Below, piece after piece: positions 48,100 through 55,900 of a stretch of 64,000 nt of DNA (the stretch's first letter is position 1; every line of letters starts with the position of its first letter). The DNA is from Porphyrobacter sp. GA68 (GTDB taxonomy: Bacteria > Pseudomonadota > Alphaproteobacteria > Sphingomonadales > Sphingomonadaceae), in contig NZ_JAKQYJ010000001.1 in assembly GCF_022605525.1 (NCBI RefSeq), forward strand, positions 1,163,501 through 1,227,500, read 5' to 3'. The translations under genes and the position numbers were made by a program. The notes beneath the pieces were generated by a model. The model was not told where the DNA came from. It did not search any database and was given only the letters and a program-made list of their open reading frames with translations.

Positions 48100-48636
48100 G
48101 TGAAGAAGACGTGCGGATGGCTGCTGCCACTGGCGACAATCGTTGCTGTTGCGCCCTTAGCTGCGCAGGACAGCCGCAGCACGCAAAGGGCCGTTCCGCC
48201 GCCGCTCCAGTCCGTGCTCGACTGTCGCGCGCTTTCAGACAGTGCCGCGCGCCTGGCATGTTTTGACCAGCGTGTGGCTGCACTGGCGAGCGCGACAGAG
48301 CAGGGGCAGGTTGCCGTGGTGGCCGCCGACGACGTGCGTGCGGCACGGCGTTCCCTGTTCGGATTGCCTGCTCCATCGACTCCGCTGTTTGCGGGGCTGG
48401 GCGATGCGGGTGAGGAGCCGGAGTCGGTTTCCGGTGTGATCAGGTCAGTGCAGACTACCCGGTCCGGAGCTTGGTTGATCCAGATCGACGAGGCTGTCTG
48501 GCAGACGACGCAAAGCGGGTATTTCCAGTCGCTCCCCAGGGTCGGTCAGGAGGCCACGGTGACGCGCGGCCTTCTGGGAAGCTACCGCCTGTCGGTGGAA
48601 GGACGTGCGGGCCTGCGTACGGTGCGGGTGCGCTGA
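48100..48636 (+). CDS. Secreted protein, function unknown
   Basis: 178-residue exported protein. Signal peptide of about 22 residues (LLPLATIVAVAPLAAQ). The mature part has LDCRALSDSAARLACFDQRV, a two-cysteine motif common in secreted proteobacterial proteins, and a C-terminal beta-rich segment (SGVIRSVQTTRSGAWLIQID). GTG start at 48100 after GAGGGAG. Divergent from the second TonB receptor across a 231-base gap; no promoter could be pinned in that gap. Confidence 0.75.
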   Translation: MKKTCGWLLPLATIVAVAPLAAQDSRSTQRAVPPPLQSVLDCRALSDSAARLACFDQRVAALASATEQGQVAVVAADDVRAARRSLFGLPAPSTPLFAGLGDAGEEPESVSGVIRSVQTTRSGAWLIQIDEAVWQTTQSGYFQSLPRVGQEATVTRGLLGSYRLSVEGRAGLRTVRVR

Positions 48637-48720
48637 ACGCAGAAGGCGCTGCGCCGCGGATTCGTCGCTGAGGCGGGGGGTGGCGGCGATGGGTCATGTT
48701 CCTGAAGGGGTGCGCTGGTC

Positions 48721-48741
48721 GACTGCGGAGCGATCGCAGTC
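48721..48741 (+). repeat. Inverted repeat before the thiolase promoter
   Basis: Arms gactgcg and cgcagtc with the 7-base spacer gagcgat, 19 bases before the -35 element of the thiolase promoter. It is a candidate activator or repressor site, or the end of the upstream transcript. Confidence 0.35.
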
Positions 48742-48759
48742 TTGAACCCCCGCGTTTGC

Positions 48760-48788
48760 TTGACCCTCCGTCCGGCGCCGCTTAATCC
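48760..48788 (+). promoter_or_regulatory. Sigma-70-like promoter for the thiolase gene
   Basis: TTGACC at 48760-48765, a 17-base spacer and TAATCC at 48783-48788, 33 bases before the start codon. Confidence 0.5.
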
Positions 48789-48821
48789 CATTGCAAACAG
48801 CAACCTTCGGAGAGCCACGCC

Positions 48822-49994
48822 ATGCCCACAGCCTATATCGTCGACGCCGTCCGCACTGCCGGGGGCAAGCGTGGGGGCAGGCTGTCCGGTGTGCATCCGG
48901 TGGACTTGCTCGCCCGCTCGCTTGACGAGTTGATGACCCGTACGGGCGTCGATCCGCAGGCGATCGAGGACGTGATCACCGGCTGCGTCAGTCAGGCCGG
49001 AGAGCAGGCCATGCAGGTCGGGCGCAACGCGGTTCTGGCATCGCGTATCCTGCCGCAGTCCACCCCGGCCGTCACAATCGACCGGCAGTGCGGGTCATCG
49101 CAGCAGGCGATCCAGTTCGCCGCTCAGGCCGTGATGAGCGGCACGCAGGACATGGTGATCGCCAGCGGCGTGGAAAGCATGACGCGGGTGCCGATGGGAT
49201 CGTCGGCCATGTTCCACATCAAGGAAGGGCTGGGCCACTACAAGTCGCCCGGACTGGAGGAAAAATACCCCGGTATCCAGTGGTCGCAGTTTGTCGGCGC
49301 GGAAATGATGGCGCAGAAACACCAGCTGACCAAGGATGAACTCGACCGCTTTGCTCTTGCCAGCCACGAGAAGGCGGCGCGGGCAACCAAGGAGGGCGCC
49401 TTCGAGAACGAGATCGTGCCGGTGGAGATCGACACACCCGACGGTCCGCAGATGCATACCGTGGACGAAGGTATCCGTTTCGACGCCACGCTGGAAGGGA
49501 TCGCCTCGGTCAAGAAGCTGAGCGAGGAGGGGCGTATCACCGCCGCCACCGCGAGCCAGATCTGCGACGGGTCCAGCGCAGTGCTGGTCGTGTCGGAGGA
49601 GGCGCTGAAGCGTCATGGCCTCACGCCAATGGCGCGCATCGTCAATCTGACGGTGACGGCAGGCGATCCGGTGATCATGCTGGAGGAGCCGCTGTTCGCC
49701 ACCGACAGGGCGCTGCAGCGCGCCGGAATGAAAATGGCCGACATCGACCTGTACGAAGTCAACGAAGCGTTCGCCCCCGTTCCGCTGGCCTGGTTGCGGC
49801 ATACCGGCGCCGATCCTGACAGGCTCAACGTCAATGGCGGCGCCATTGCGCTAGGCCATCCGCTGGGCGCGTCGGGCACGAAACTGATGGCAACGCTTCT
49901 GCATGCGCTGAAGGCGCGCGGGGGCAGGTACGGCCTGCAGACCATGTGCGAGGGGGGCGGAGTCGCCAACGTGACGATCGTGGAAGCTCTCTAG
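48822..49994 (+). CDS. Acetyl-CoA C-acyltransferase (thiolase)
   Basis: 390-residue thiolase. Nucleophile C90 (TIDRQCGSSQQAI), GGAIALGHPLGASGTKLM with the active His, and the second cysteine C376 in MCEGGGVANVTIVEAL. It cleaves 3-ketoacyl-CoA, or makes acetoacetyl-CoA. With the next two genes it forms a beta-oxidation-like set. ATG at 48822 behind GGAGAG. Confidence 0.95.
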   Translation: MPTAYIVDAVRTAGGKRGGRLSGVHPVDLLARSLDELMTRTGVDPQAIEDVITGCVSQAGEQAMQVGRNAVLASRILPQSTPAVTIDRQCGSSQQAIQFAAQAVMSGTQDMVIASGVESMTRVPMGSSAMFHIKEGLGHYKSPGLEEKYPGIQWSQFVGAEMMAQKHQLTKDELDRFALASHEKAARATKEGAFENEIVPVEIDTPDGPQMHTVDEGIRFDATLEGIASVKKLSEEGRITAATASQICDGSSAVLVVSEEALKRHGLTPMARIVNLTVTAGDPVIMLEEPLFATDRALQRAGMKMADIDLYEVNEAFAPVPLAWLRHTGADPDRLNVNGGAIALGHPLGASGTKLMATLLHALKARGGRYGLQTMCEGGGVANVTIVEAL

Positions 49995-50020
49995 ACCACC
50001 TTCTACCGCCCGTCGGGGAA

Positions 50021-50047
50021 GCGGCTGGCCATCAGCCGCCCGGTTTT
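50021..50047 (+). terminator. Possible terminator after the thiolase
   Basis: Seven-pair stem gcggctg/cagccgc with loop GCCAT, then CCGG and TTTT. The four-base gap before the Ts weakens it. Confidence 0.45.
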
Positions 50048-50116
50048 GCCGGCGTCAGCTTTTCCAATCACATCCGGCCTCTCAGGTGAAGAGGCGGGGT
50101 TTACAGGAGACACTCA

Positions 50117-50902
50117 ATGGAAGTCAGCAGCAACACCCCGGCAGTCGTCACCGGCGGAGCGTCCGGCCTGGGCGAGGCGACGGCCCGCCTGCTCGCCAGC
50201 AAGGGGGCCAAGGTCGCCATCTTCGACATGAACGAAGAGAAGGGGAACAAGGTCGCGAATGACATCGGCGGGGTGTTCTGCAAGGTGAACGTCACCAGCG
50301 AAGAAGATGTCGACAACGGCTTTGCCCGCGCCCGCGAGGCGCATGGACAGGAACGCATCCTGGTCAACTGCGCCGGCATCGGCAACGCCATCAAGACCGC
50401 TTCGCGCGACAAGCAGACCGGCGAGATCAAGCATTATCCGGTGTCCGCGTTCGAGTTCGTCATCCAGGTGAACCTCATCGGCACCTTTCGCTGTATCGCC
50501 AAGTCGGCCGCCGGAATGATGAGCCTCGATCCCCTGAATGAAGAGGGTGCGCGCGGTGCCATCGTGAATACGGCGTCCGTTGCGGCGGAGGACGGGCAGA
50601 TAGGCCAGGCTGCCTACTCGGCCAGCAAGGCGGGCGTTGTCGGGATGACCTTGCCGATAGCACGTGACCTGATGAACGAAGGTATCAGAATAAATACGAT
50701 CCTGCCGGGCATCTTCCACACGCCGCTTCTGATGGGCCTGCCAGAAAAGGCGATCGAGGCGCTGAATGCCTCCGTCCCGTTTCCCAAGCGGCTGGGCCAG
50801 CCGCATGAGTATGCCAAGCTGGCGCTGTGCATGATCGAAACCGGCTACTTCAACGGCGAGGACGTCCGGCTGGATGGCGCCATCCGCATGGCACCAAGGT
50901 AG
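50117..50902 (+). CDS. Short-chain dehydrogenase, 3-hydroxyacyl-CoA dehydrogenase type
   Basis: 261-residue SDR. TGGASGLG nucleotide motif at 12-19, NCAG at 84-87, and the catalytic S154, Y167 and K171 (YSASK). The insert after NCAG (KTASRDKQTGEIKHYPVSAF) and the end match the HSD17B10/3-hydroxy-2-methylbutyryl-CoA dehydrogenase type. It probably oxidises 3-hydroxyacyl-CoA for the thiolase upstream, perhaps in isoleucine breakdown. GGAGA precedes the ATG. Confidence 0.88.
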   Translation: MEVSSNTPAVVTGGASGLGEATARLLASKGAKVAIFDMNEEKGNKVANDIGGVFCKVNVTSEEDVDNGFARAREAHGQERILVNCAGIGNAIKTASRDKQTGEIKHYPVSAFEFVIQVNLIGTFRCIAKSAAGMMSLDPLNEEGARGAIVNTASVAAEDGQIGQAAYSASKAGVVGMTLPIARDLMNEGIRINTILPGIFHTPLLMGLPEKAIEALNASVPFPKRLGQPHEYAKLALCMIETGYFNGEDVRLDGAIRMAPR

Positions 50903-50903
50903 G

Positions 50904-50933
50904 AGGCCGCATACGGCAAAGGAGGTGCGGCCT
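50904..50933 (+). repeat. Hairpin with a Shine-Dalgarno-like loop
   Basis: Arms aggccgca and tgcggcct around a 14-base loop that contains AAAGGAGG. There is no good T-run after it, so it is not a convincing terminator. It sits between the dehydrogenase and the hydratase genes. Confidence 0.4.
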
Positions 50934-50962
50934 TCTCGGCGGAGCTTTGGGAAAGGATTGGC

Positions 50963-51835
50963 ATGGCCGACTTCACGCAGATCACCCTCGACGTAGCGGA
51001 CGGGGTGGCGACCATTACGCTGAACCGCCCGGACAAGCTGAACGCCTATACCCGCACAATGATGCGGGAACTGATCGCGGCGGTCGACCTGACGGACGCG
51101 GATGACGCGGTGCGGGCGGTTGTGTTTACCGGCCCGGGCGACCGAGCGTTCTGCGCCGGCGCCGATCTGACGCCGGAGGATGGCGGACACGTTTTTTCCG
51201 CCGATGCAGAAGTCGAAAACCTCGCTGACGAACGGGTGCGCGACGGGGGAGGGCGGCTGACCCTGCGCCTGTTCAACTCGCAAAAGCCGCTGATCGCCGC
51301 CTGCAACGGTGTTGCTGTCGGGGTGGGCGCGACCATGCAGCTGCCCATGGATTTTCGTCTGGCGAGCGAAACGGCGCGCTTCGGTTTCGTCTTTGCCCGC
51401 CGGGGCATTGTGCCAGAGGCTGCCTCGAGTTGGTTCCTGCCGCGTCTGGTGGGGATGCAGGCCGCGCTGGACTGGTGCATGACGGGCCGCCTGTTCGGGG
51501 CGGAGGAAGCACTCGCCGCAGGGCTGGTCAGATCAGTGCACGCGCCCGCCGATCTGATGACGGCTGCGCAGGCGCTTGCCCGCGAGATTGCGGACAACAC
51601 CTCGGCCGTTTCGGTGGCCATGACCCGAGCGATGCTGTTGCGACTCTCGGCTGCTGAGCATCCCATGGCGGCGCACCGGGTGGACAGTCGCGCGATCTAC
51701 CGCCTCTCGCGCGGCATCGATGCGGCGGAAGGTATCGCCAGCTTTCTCCAGAAGCGGCCGCCGGCGTTCGCGGGCAAGGTTTCGCGGGACATGCCGGATT
51801 TCTACCCCTGGTGGGAAGAGCCGGAGTTCGACTAG
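50963..51835 (+). CDS. Enoyl-CoA hydratase/isomerase family protein
   Basis: 290-residue crotonase. It has TITLNRPDKLNAYTRTMMRE, the oxyanion region RAFCAGADLTPEDGG, GVAVGVGATMQLPMDFRLAS and FVFARRGIVPEAASSWFLPR. The C-terminus ends DFYPWWEEPEFD, typical of the longer hydratase group. Third gene of the set with thiolase and dehydrogenase. GGGAAAGGA precedes the ATG. Converges with tadC. Confidence 0.9.
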   Translation: MADFTQITLDVADGVATITLNRPDKLNAYTRTMMRELIAAVDLTDADDAVRAVVFTGPGDRAFCAGADLTPEDGGHVFSADAEVENLADERVRDGGGRLTLRLFNSQKPLIAACNGVAVGVGATMQLPMDFRLASETARFGFVFARRGIVPEAASSWFLPRLVGMQAALDWCMTGRLFGAEEALAAGLVRSVHAPADLMTAAQALAREIADNTSAVSVAMTRAMLLRLSAAEHPMAAHRVDSRAIYRLSRGIDAAEGIASFLQKRPPAFAGKVSRDMPDFYPWWEEPEFD

Positions 51836-51883
51836 GCGGACGAAAGGCTTCAGCCGCTCGCCCGCCGGGTCGCCCGCAACGGC

Positions 51884-52891
51884 TCAGCCGCCGATAGCTC
51901 CGCCGCTGAACGCGTCGGAGATGTCGCATGCCGCCGGACCCAGAATGACGATGAACAGCACCGGCAGGATGAACAGGATCAGCGGAATGGTCATGATGGC
52001 CGGCAGCCGCGCAGCCTTTTCTTCCGCCCGCATCATCCGTTCGTTGCGGAACTCTGCGGACAGCACGCGCAGCGCGGAGGCCAGTGGCGTGCCGTAGCGT
52101 TCCGTCTGCACCATGGTCGTGGTGACGCCCTTCACCGCTTCCAGGTTGACCCGGTAGGCCAGGTTGTCGAACGCCTTCTTGCGTTCGTTGAGGAAGCTCA
52201 GTTCGATCGACGTGAGGGCGAACTCGTCTCCCAGTTCGGGGTACGCGCGGCCCAGTTCCTTGGCGACGCGGTTGAAGGCGGCATCGACGGTCAAGCCGGC
52301 CTCGGCGCAGATGACCAGCAGGTCCAGCGCATCCGGCAACCCCTTGCGGATGGCGTCCGTGCGCTTGGTGGCCATGTTCTTGAGGTAGATTTCCGGCCCT
52401 TTGTATCCCAGGATGACCATACCGGCGAACAGGCCGAAGCGCTTCAATTCGCCCCAGTCGGGAAAGGTATTGCTGGCATAGACCAGCAGCGCGGTGATTG
52501 CTCCCAGGACCAGCGGCAGAACCATGCGGGCGCCGATGACGACAACCGCCAGATCCTTGTTGCGGAACCCGGCGTGCGCCAGCTTCTGCTGGATCACCTC
52601 AACCTGGCTTTCCTGCAGCACTTTCATGTTCGCCAGCAGGCCCTTGACGCGTTCGGTCGTGTCGGTCTTGCGCAGCACGCTCTGACGCTTGCGGGCAGAA
52701 GCGGTGACGATGCCTGACTTTAGCTGCTCTCGCCGGGCATTCAGCGCCTTCACGCGCTTGGCCATCGGGTCCCTTACGGTCACCGCGGCATAAACGGCCA
52801 GCATCACCGCCAGCGCGGCGATCCCTGCCAGCATGGTTCCGACGAAGATCACGTCCACACCCAGAAGGGTCGGTCCACCTGCGGTGTTCAT
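51884..52891 (-). CDS. tadC: Tad pilus inner-membrane platform protein TadC
   Basis: 335-residue type II secretion F-domain protein. Membrane segments near the N-terminus (MLAGIAALAVMLAVYAAVTV) and around residues 125-165 and at the C-terminus (LILFILPVLFIVILGP). The T2SSF domain has RKGLPDALDLLVICAEAGLT. It forms the membrane platform with TadB. Last gene of the locus; tadD and tadE/F/G are not here. Confidence 0.93.
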   Translation of the reverse strand: MNTAGGPTLLGVDVIFVGTMLAGIAALAVMLAVYAAVTVRDPMAKRVKALNARREQLKSGIVTASARKRQSVLRKTDTTERVKGLLANMKVLQESQVEVIQQKLAHAGFRNKDLAVVVIGARMVLPLVLGAITALLVYASNTFPDWGELKRFGLFAGMVILGYKGPEIYLKNMATKRTDAIRKGLPDALDLLVICAEAGLTVDAAFNRVAKELGRAYPELGDEFALTSIELSFLNERKKAFDNLAYRVNLEAVKGVTTTMVQTERYGTPLASALRVLSAEFRNERMMRAEEKAARLPAIMTIPLILFILPVLFIVILGPAACDISDAFSGGAIGG

Positions 52892-52912
52892 AAAGCTGAT
52901 CCCTTCACGCCG

Positions 52913-53884
52913 TCAGATTTCGAAGCTGACCATCTTGGCCATGATAAACACCCCGATGCTCATCCACACCATTCCGCCAAGGCCGGCGACAATCAGCCGC
53001 TGCTCGGTGAAGAAGCCGGCCACATAGTCGGGGTTGATCCAGGAGATCATGGCGAACACGAGGAACGGCAGGGCTCCCACGATATAGGCCGACGCCTTGG
53101 ACTCCGAACTCATGGCGCGGATCTTGAGCTTCATCTGTGCGCGTTTGCGCAGGACGTCGGCCAGGTTGGAGAGGGTTTCGGCCAGATTGCCGCCGGTTTC
53201 CCGCTGAATGGCCAGCGTGATGCAGAAGAAATTGAACTCGGGGATGCTCAGCTTGTCGGCGGTTTCCTGCAACGATTCGTCAAGCGTTCGGCCGATCCGG
53301 GTCCGCTCCACAATCGATTTGAACTCCTCGCCCACGGGGCCGGGCACTTCCTGCGCCACCACGCTGAGCGTCTCGGTCACCGGAAGCCCGGACCGCAACC
53401 CGCGCACCAGCAGCTCGATGGCATCGGGGAACTTGGTGTTGAAGGCGCCAGTCCGTTTGTTGATGAGCCGCTTGACCGCCATGTGAGGCAGCCCCGCGCC
53501 GACCAGCAGGCCGACCATCAGGGCGAGCAGGAAGTTGCCGAACTGGATAAAGGCGATCACTGAGACCATCAGGGCCACGCCAAGCGAGACATAAAGGTAC
53601 TGCTGCGCCGACCACTTCTTGCCCGTCCGGTCCAGGCGCAGGGCGAGTGCCTGCATCCTGCTTTGCGATCCGGCGGCGGCGTGCAACCGCGGTTTGCGCG
53701 CGGCGATCGCCTTTTTCAACTGGTTCTCGACCCGCGCATCGGCATTGTCCGAGTGGCGGTAACGCACGGTCTGCAGGCGTCGCTTGGTGGCCTTGCCCAC
53801 GGAGGGGCCGCTGAACAGCTCGTAAAGGAGCACCAGCAGCAGGAGGATGCCGCCGCTCACCATGACAGTTTGCAAGATACTCAA
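52913..53884 (-). CDS. tadB: Tad pilus inner-membrane platform protein TadB
   Basis: 323-residue T2SSF-domain protein. It has N-terminal and central membrane segments and a T2SSF core with FPDAIELLVRGLRSGLPVTE and IQRETGGNLAETLSNLADVL. TTG start at 53884 behind AGGAG with 8-base spacing; the next ATG (53863) would cut into the first membrane segment. Only 68 bases separate it from cpaE, where cpaF would normally lie. Confidence 0.92.
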   Translation of the reverse strand: MSILQTVMVSGGILLLLVLLYELFSGPSVGKATKRRLQTVRYRHSDNADARVENQLKKAIAARKPRLHAAAGSQSRMQALALRLDRTGKKWSAQQYLYVSLGVALMVSVIAFIQFGNFLLALMVGLLVGAGLPHMAVKRLINKRTGAFNTKFPDAIELLVRGLRSGLPVTETLSVVAQEVPGPVGEEFKSIVERTRIGRTLDESLQETADKLSIPEFNFFCITLAIQRETGGNLAETLSNLADVLRKRAQMKLKIRAMSSESKASAYIVGALPFLVFAMISWINPDYVAGFFTEQRLIVAGLGGMVWMSIGVFIMAKMVSFEI

Positions 53885-53952
53885 AGCCGTTCTCCTGCCC
53901 GGTATTCATCCGCTCGATTCAGCGGCACCTTTCGCGCGGCGCCGTCAACCGC

Positions 53953-55224
53953 TCAGGCAGCTGGTGCCTTCGCCTTCTTTCCCATCAAGGATTTGAGGTC
54001 GAACCCGCCGAGTAGCGACTTCTTGGCCCGGCCCTCCTCCCCTGCCGGCTCTTCGGCAGAGCCGATGATGCGGTCGGCAATCTGCGCCATCACCGCTGCC
54101 GGCTTGCTGGAGCCGTTCGCCTGCACAAACGGCTGTCCCAGCTTGGCTGCAGTAGCGGCAGCCTTCTGATCGTACGGGATAGTGAAATCGATCGCCCGTT
54201 CGATCGAGGCTTCGAAGTCGGCCTTGCTGATTTCCATCGCAGCTGGCTGAACCTTGTTGGCGACCACCAGCGGCGTGACGTGGGAGGCATTCGTCTTGAG
54301 CCATGACAGGATGCGGATCGTGTCGCGCGCAGAAGCAAGCGTCATGTCCGTGGCGACGAGCACCACGTTCACATCTGTCAGCAGATGCGGGAAGTTGATC
54401 AGCATGTTACGCGGCAGGTCGATCAGCGTCATTTCGAAGGCGTGCCGGAACTCTTCCTGCAGTTGCAAGAAGGCCGAGCCATCGGTCATCAGCGGCATGT
54501 TGATCGGCGCTTCGGCCGACAATAGCGCGAGATTGTCGTTGGCCCGGATCATGGCGCGTTCGATGAACAGCCCGTCGATGCGGCTCGGATTGTCGATTGC
54601 GTCCGCCAGACCGCGGCCCGGCTCCAGGTCCATGGCCAGCGCGCCGGTTCCGAAGTGGATGTCGAGGTCGAGCAGCGCGGTCGGCATCTTGTGCGCAGTG
54701 CTGAACAGCCACGCGAGGGAAGTTGCCAGGGTCGATGCCCCGACACCGCCGCGCGTTCCGACAATCGCGGTGGACACATGCCGCTTGACCTTGTTCCCCT
54801 CGTTAGCCTTGGGCGCGGAGAAGATAGCCATGGCATTGTTGAGCGCGTCGCGCACCTGGGTGGTGGAGAGCGGTTTCAGGAGGTAGTCCTGAATACCGCT
54901 GGCAACCAGGTCGCGGTAAAGGCGCACGTCGTTCACCTCACCGATAGCGACCACGACAGTTCCCGGCTCGCACACCTCGGCGAGGCCATTGATGTCGTTG
55001 AGCGGATCGCCGCTTTCCGACAGGTCGACCATCAGGATGTTGGGGCTGGCGGACACGGACAGGGACTGCACCGCGTTGCGCAGCCCGCCCTTGTTGCACT
55101 TTTCCGGCGCCCAGCCGAGTTCCACGACCACCGGCCGCAGAACATCCAGCGCGGCCTCGTCGCACAGATAGGCGGCGAACGGGTCGCGATTGCCGGGTGT
55201 GCCTGGCTTCCAGGGTGCGTTCAT
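53953..55224 (-). CDS. cpaE: Tad pilus assembly protein CpaE/TadZ
   Basis: 423-residue protein. An N-terminal receiver-like domain (about 40-150, ASPNILMVDLSESGDPL) is followed by a ParA/MinD-like ATPase domain with a deviant P-loop GTRGGVGASTLATSLAW lacking the usual lysine, and LLDLDIHFGTGALAMDLEP. The family positions the pilus machine, often at a pole. Start at the ATG at 55224; the open frame continues upstream but over cpaD. C-terminal tail is Lys/Ala-rich. Confidence 0.92.
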   Translation of the reverse strand: MNAPWKPGTPGNRDPFAAYLCDEAALDVLRPVVVELGWAPEKCNKGGLRNAVQSLSVSASPNILMVDLSESGDPLNDINGLAEVCEPGTVVVAIGEVNDVRLYRDLVASGIQDYLLKPLSTTQVRDALNNAMAIFSAPKANEGNKVKRHVSTAIVGTRGGVGASTLATSLAWLFSTAHKMPTALLDLDIHFGTGALAMDLEPGRGLADAIDNPSRIDGLFIERAMIRANDNLALLSAEAPINMPLMTDGSAFLQLQEEFRHAFEMTLIDLPRNMLINFPHLLTDVNVVLVATDMTLASARDTIRILSWLKTNASHVTPLVVANKVQPAAMEISKADFEASIERAIDFTIPYDQKAAATAAKLGQPFVQANGSSKPAAVMAQIADRIIGSAEEPAGEEGRAKKSLLGGFDLKSLMGKKAKAPAA

Positions 55225-55226
55225 GG

Positions 55227-55898
55227 TCAGTTTCCTCCCGTCGTTGGGCTGGCGTTCAGCCCCCGTGTTCCTGTTGGCGGCTGCTCGCGATAGGTGTCGA
55301 TCGCCTTGGTGGAAGTAAGGATGACGGTTTCGCCGGTGCCCTGTTGCCCTTCGACCAGATCCTGCGGGTTGGCGACCATGGCGGCGAGGTTGCTGTTCAC
55401 TCCGCAGCCGAAATTGGGAGATGCTGCGTTGGCCAGGCTGAAGTCGCTCTTGTGCGACCAATCCGGACAACCGGGCACACTGGCCGTTGCGCGCGTGACG
55501 ATGATGCGCGCTCGGCCGGGCGCGACGCTGCCGTCGGCCACCGGCACGTTGTTGCTGACCAGCAGGCCGCGCCGGCCCGCGAGCTGCGCCACCGTTTCGC
55601 GCGTCGCGGGGCTCATGGCTGGATCGTTGATCATGACCTGATCGCCAAACCGCAGGTTCATCGCGTCGAACCAGTCGTCGACACGCTGCCGTTCCGCAGC
55701 GTTCAGCCCGCCGTATCCGCTGGCGACTTCCAACGTCATGCTGGTGCGTTCAACAACCGGCTGCTTTACACTGTAGAGCGAACGGTTGTCGATCGGCCCG
55801 CTGCTGCCCATGCCTGTTCCCGCACAGGCCGCCAAGCCGGTGGTCAGGGCCAGCGTTGTCAGCGCAGCGCGCAGGCGTGATGTTCTGGCACTCGTCAT
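55227..55898 (-). CDS. cpaD: Tad pilus assembly lipoprotein CpaD
   Basis: 223-residue exported protein with lipobox (LALTTGLAACAGT). The CpaD domain has QRVDDWFDAMNLRFGDQV, RARIIVTRATASVPGCPDWS and the conserved NFGCGVNSNLAAMVANPQDL. Its role in other bacteria is periplasmic/outer-membrane support of the secretin. Two bases separate it from cpaC upstream. Confidence 0.92.
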   Translation of the reverse strand: MTSARTSRLRAALTTLALTTGLAACAGTGMGSSGPIDNRSLYSVKQPVVERTSMTLEVASGYGGLNAAERQRVDDWFDAMNLRFGDQVMINDPAMSPATRETVAQLAGRRGLLVSNNVPVADGSVAPGRARIIVTRATASVPGCPDWSHKSDFSLANAASPNFGCGVNSNLAAMVANPQDLVEGQQGTGETVILTSTKAIDTYREQPPTGTRGLNASPTTGGN

Positions 55899-55900
55899 GA

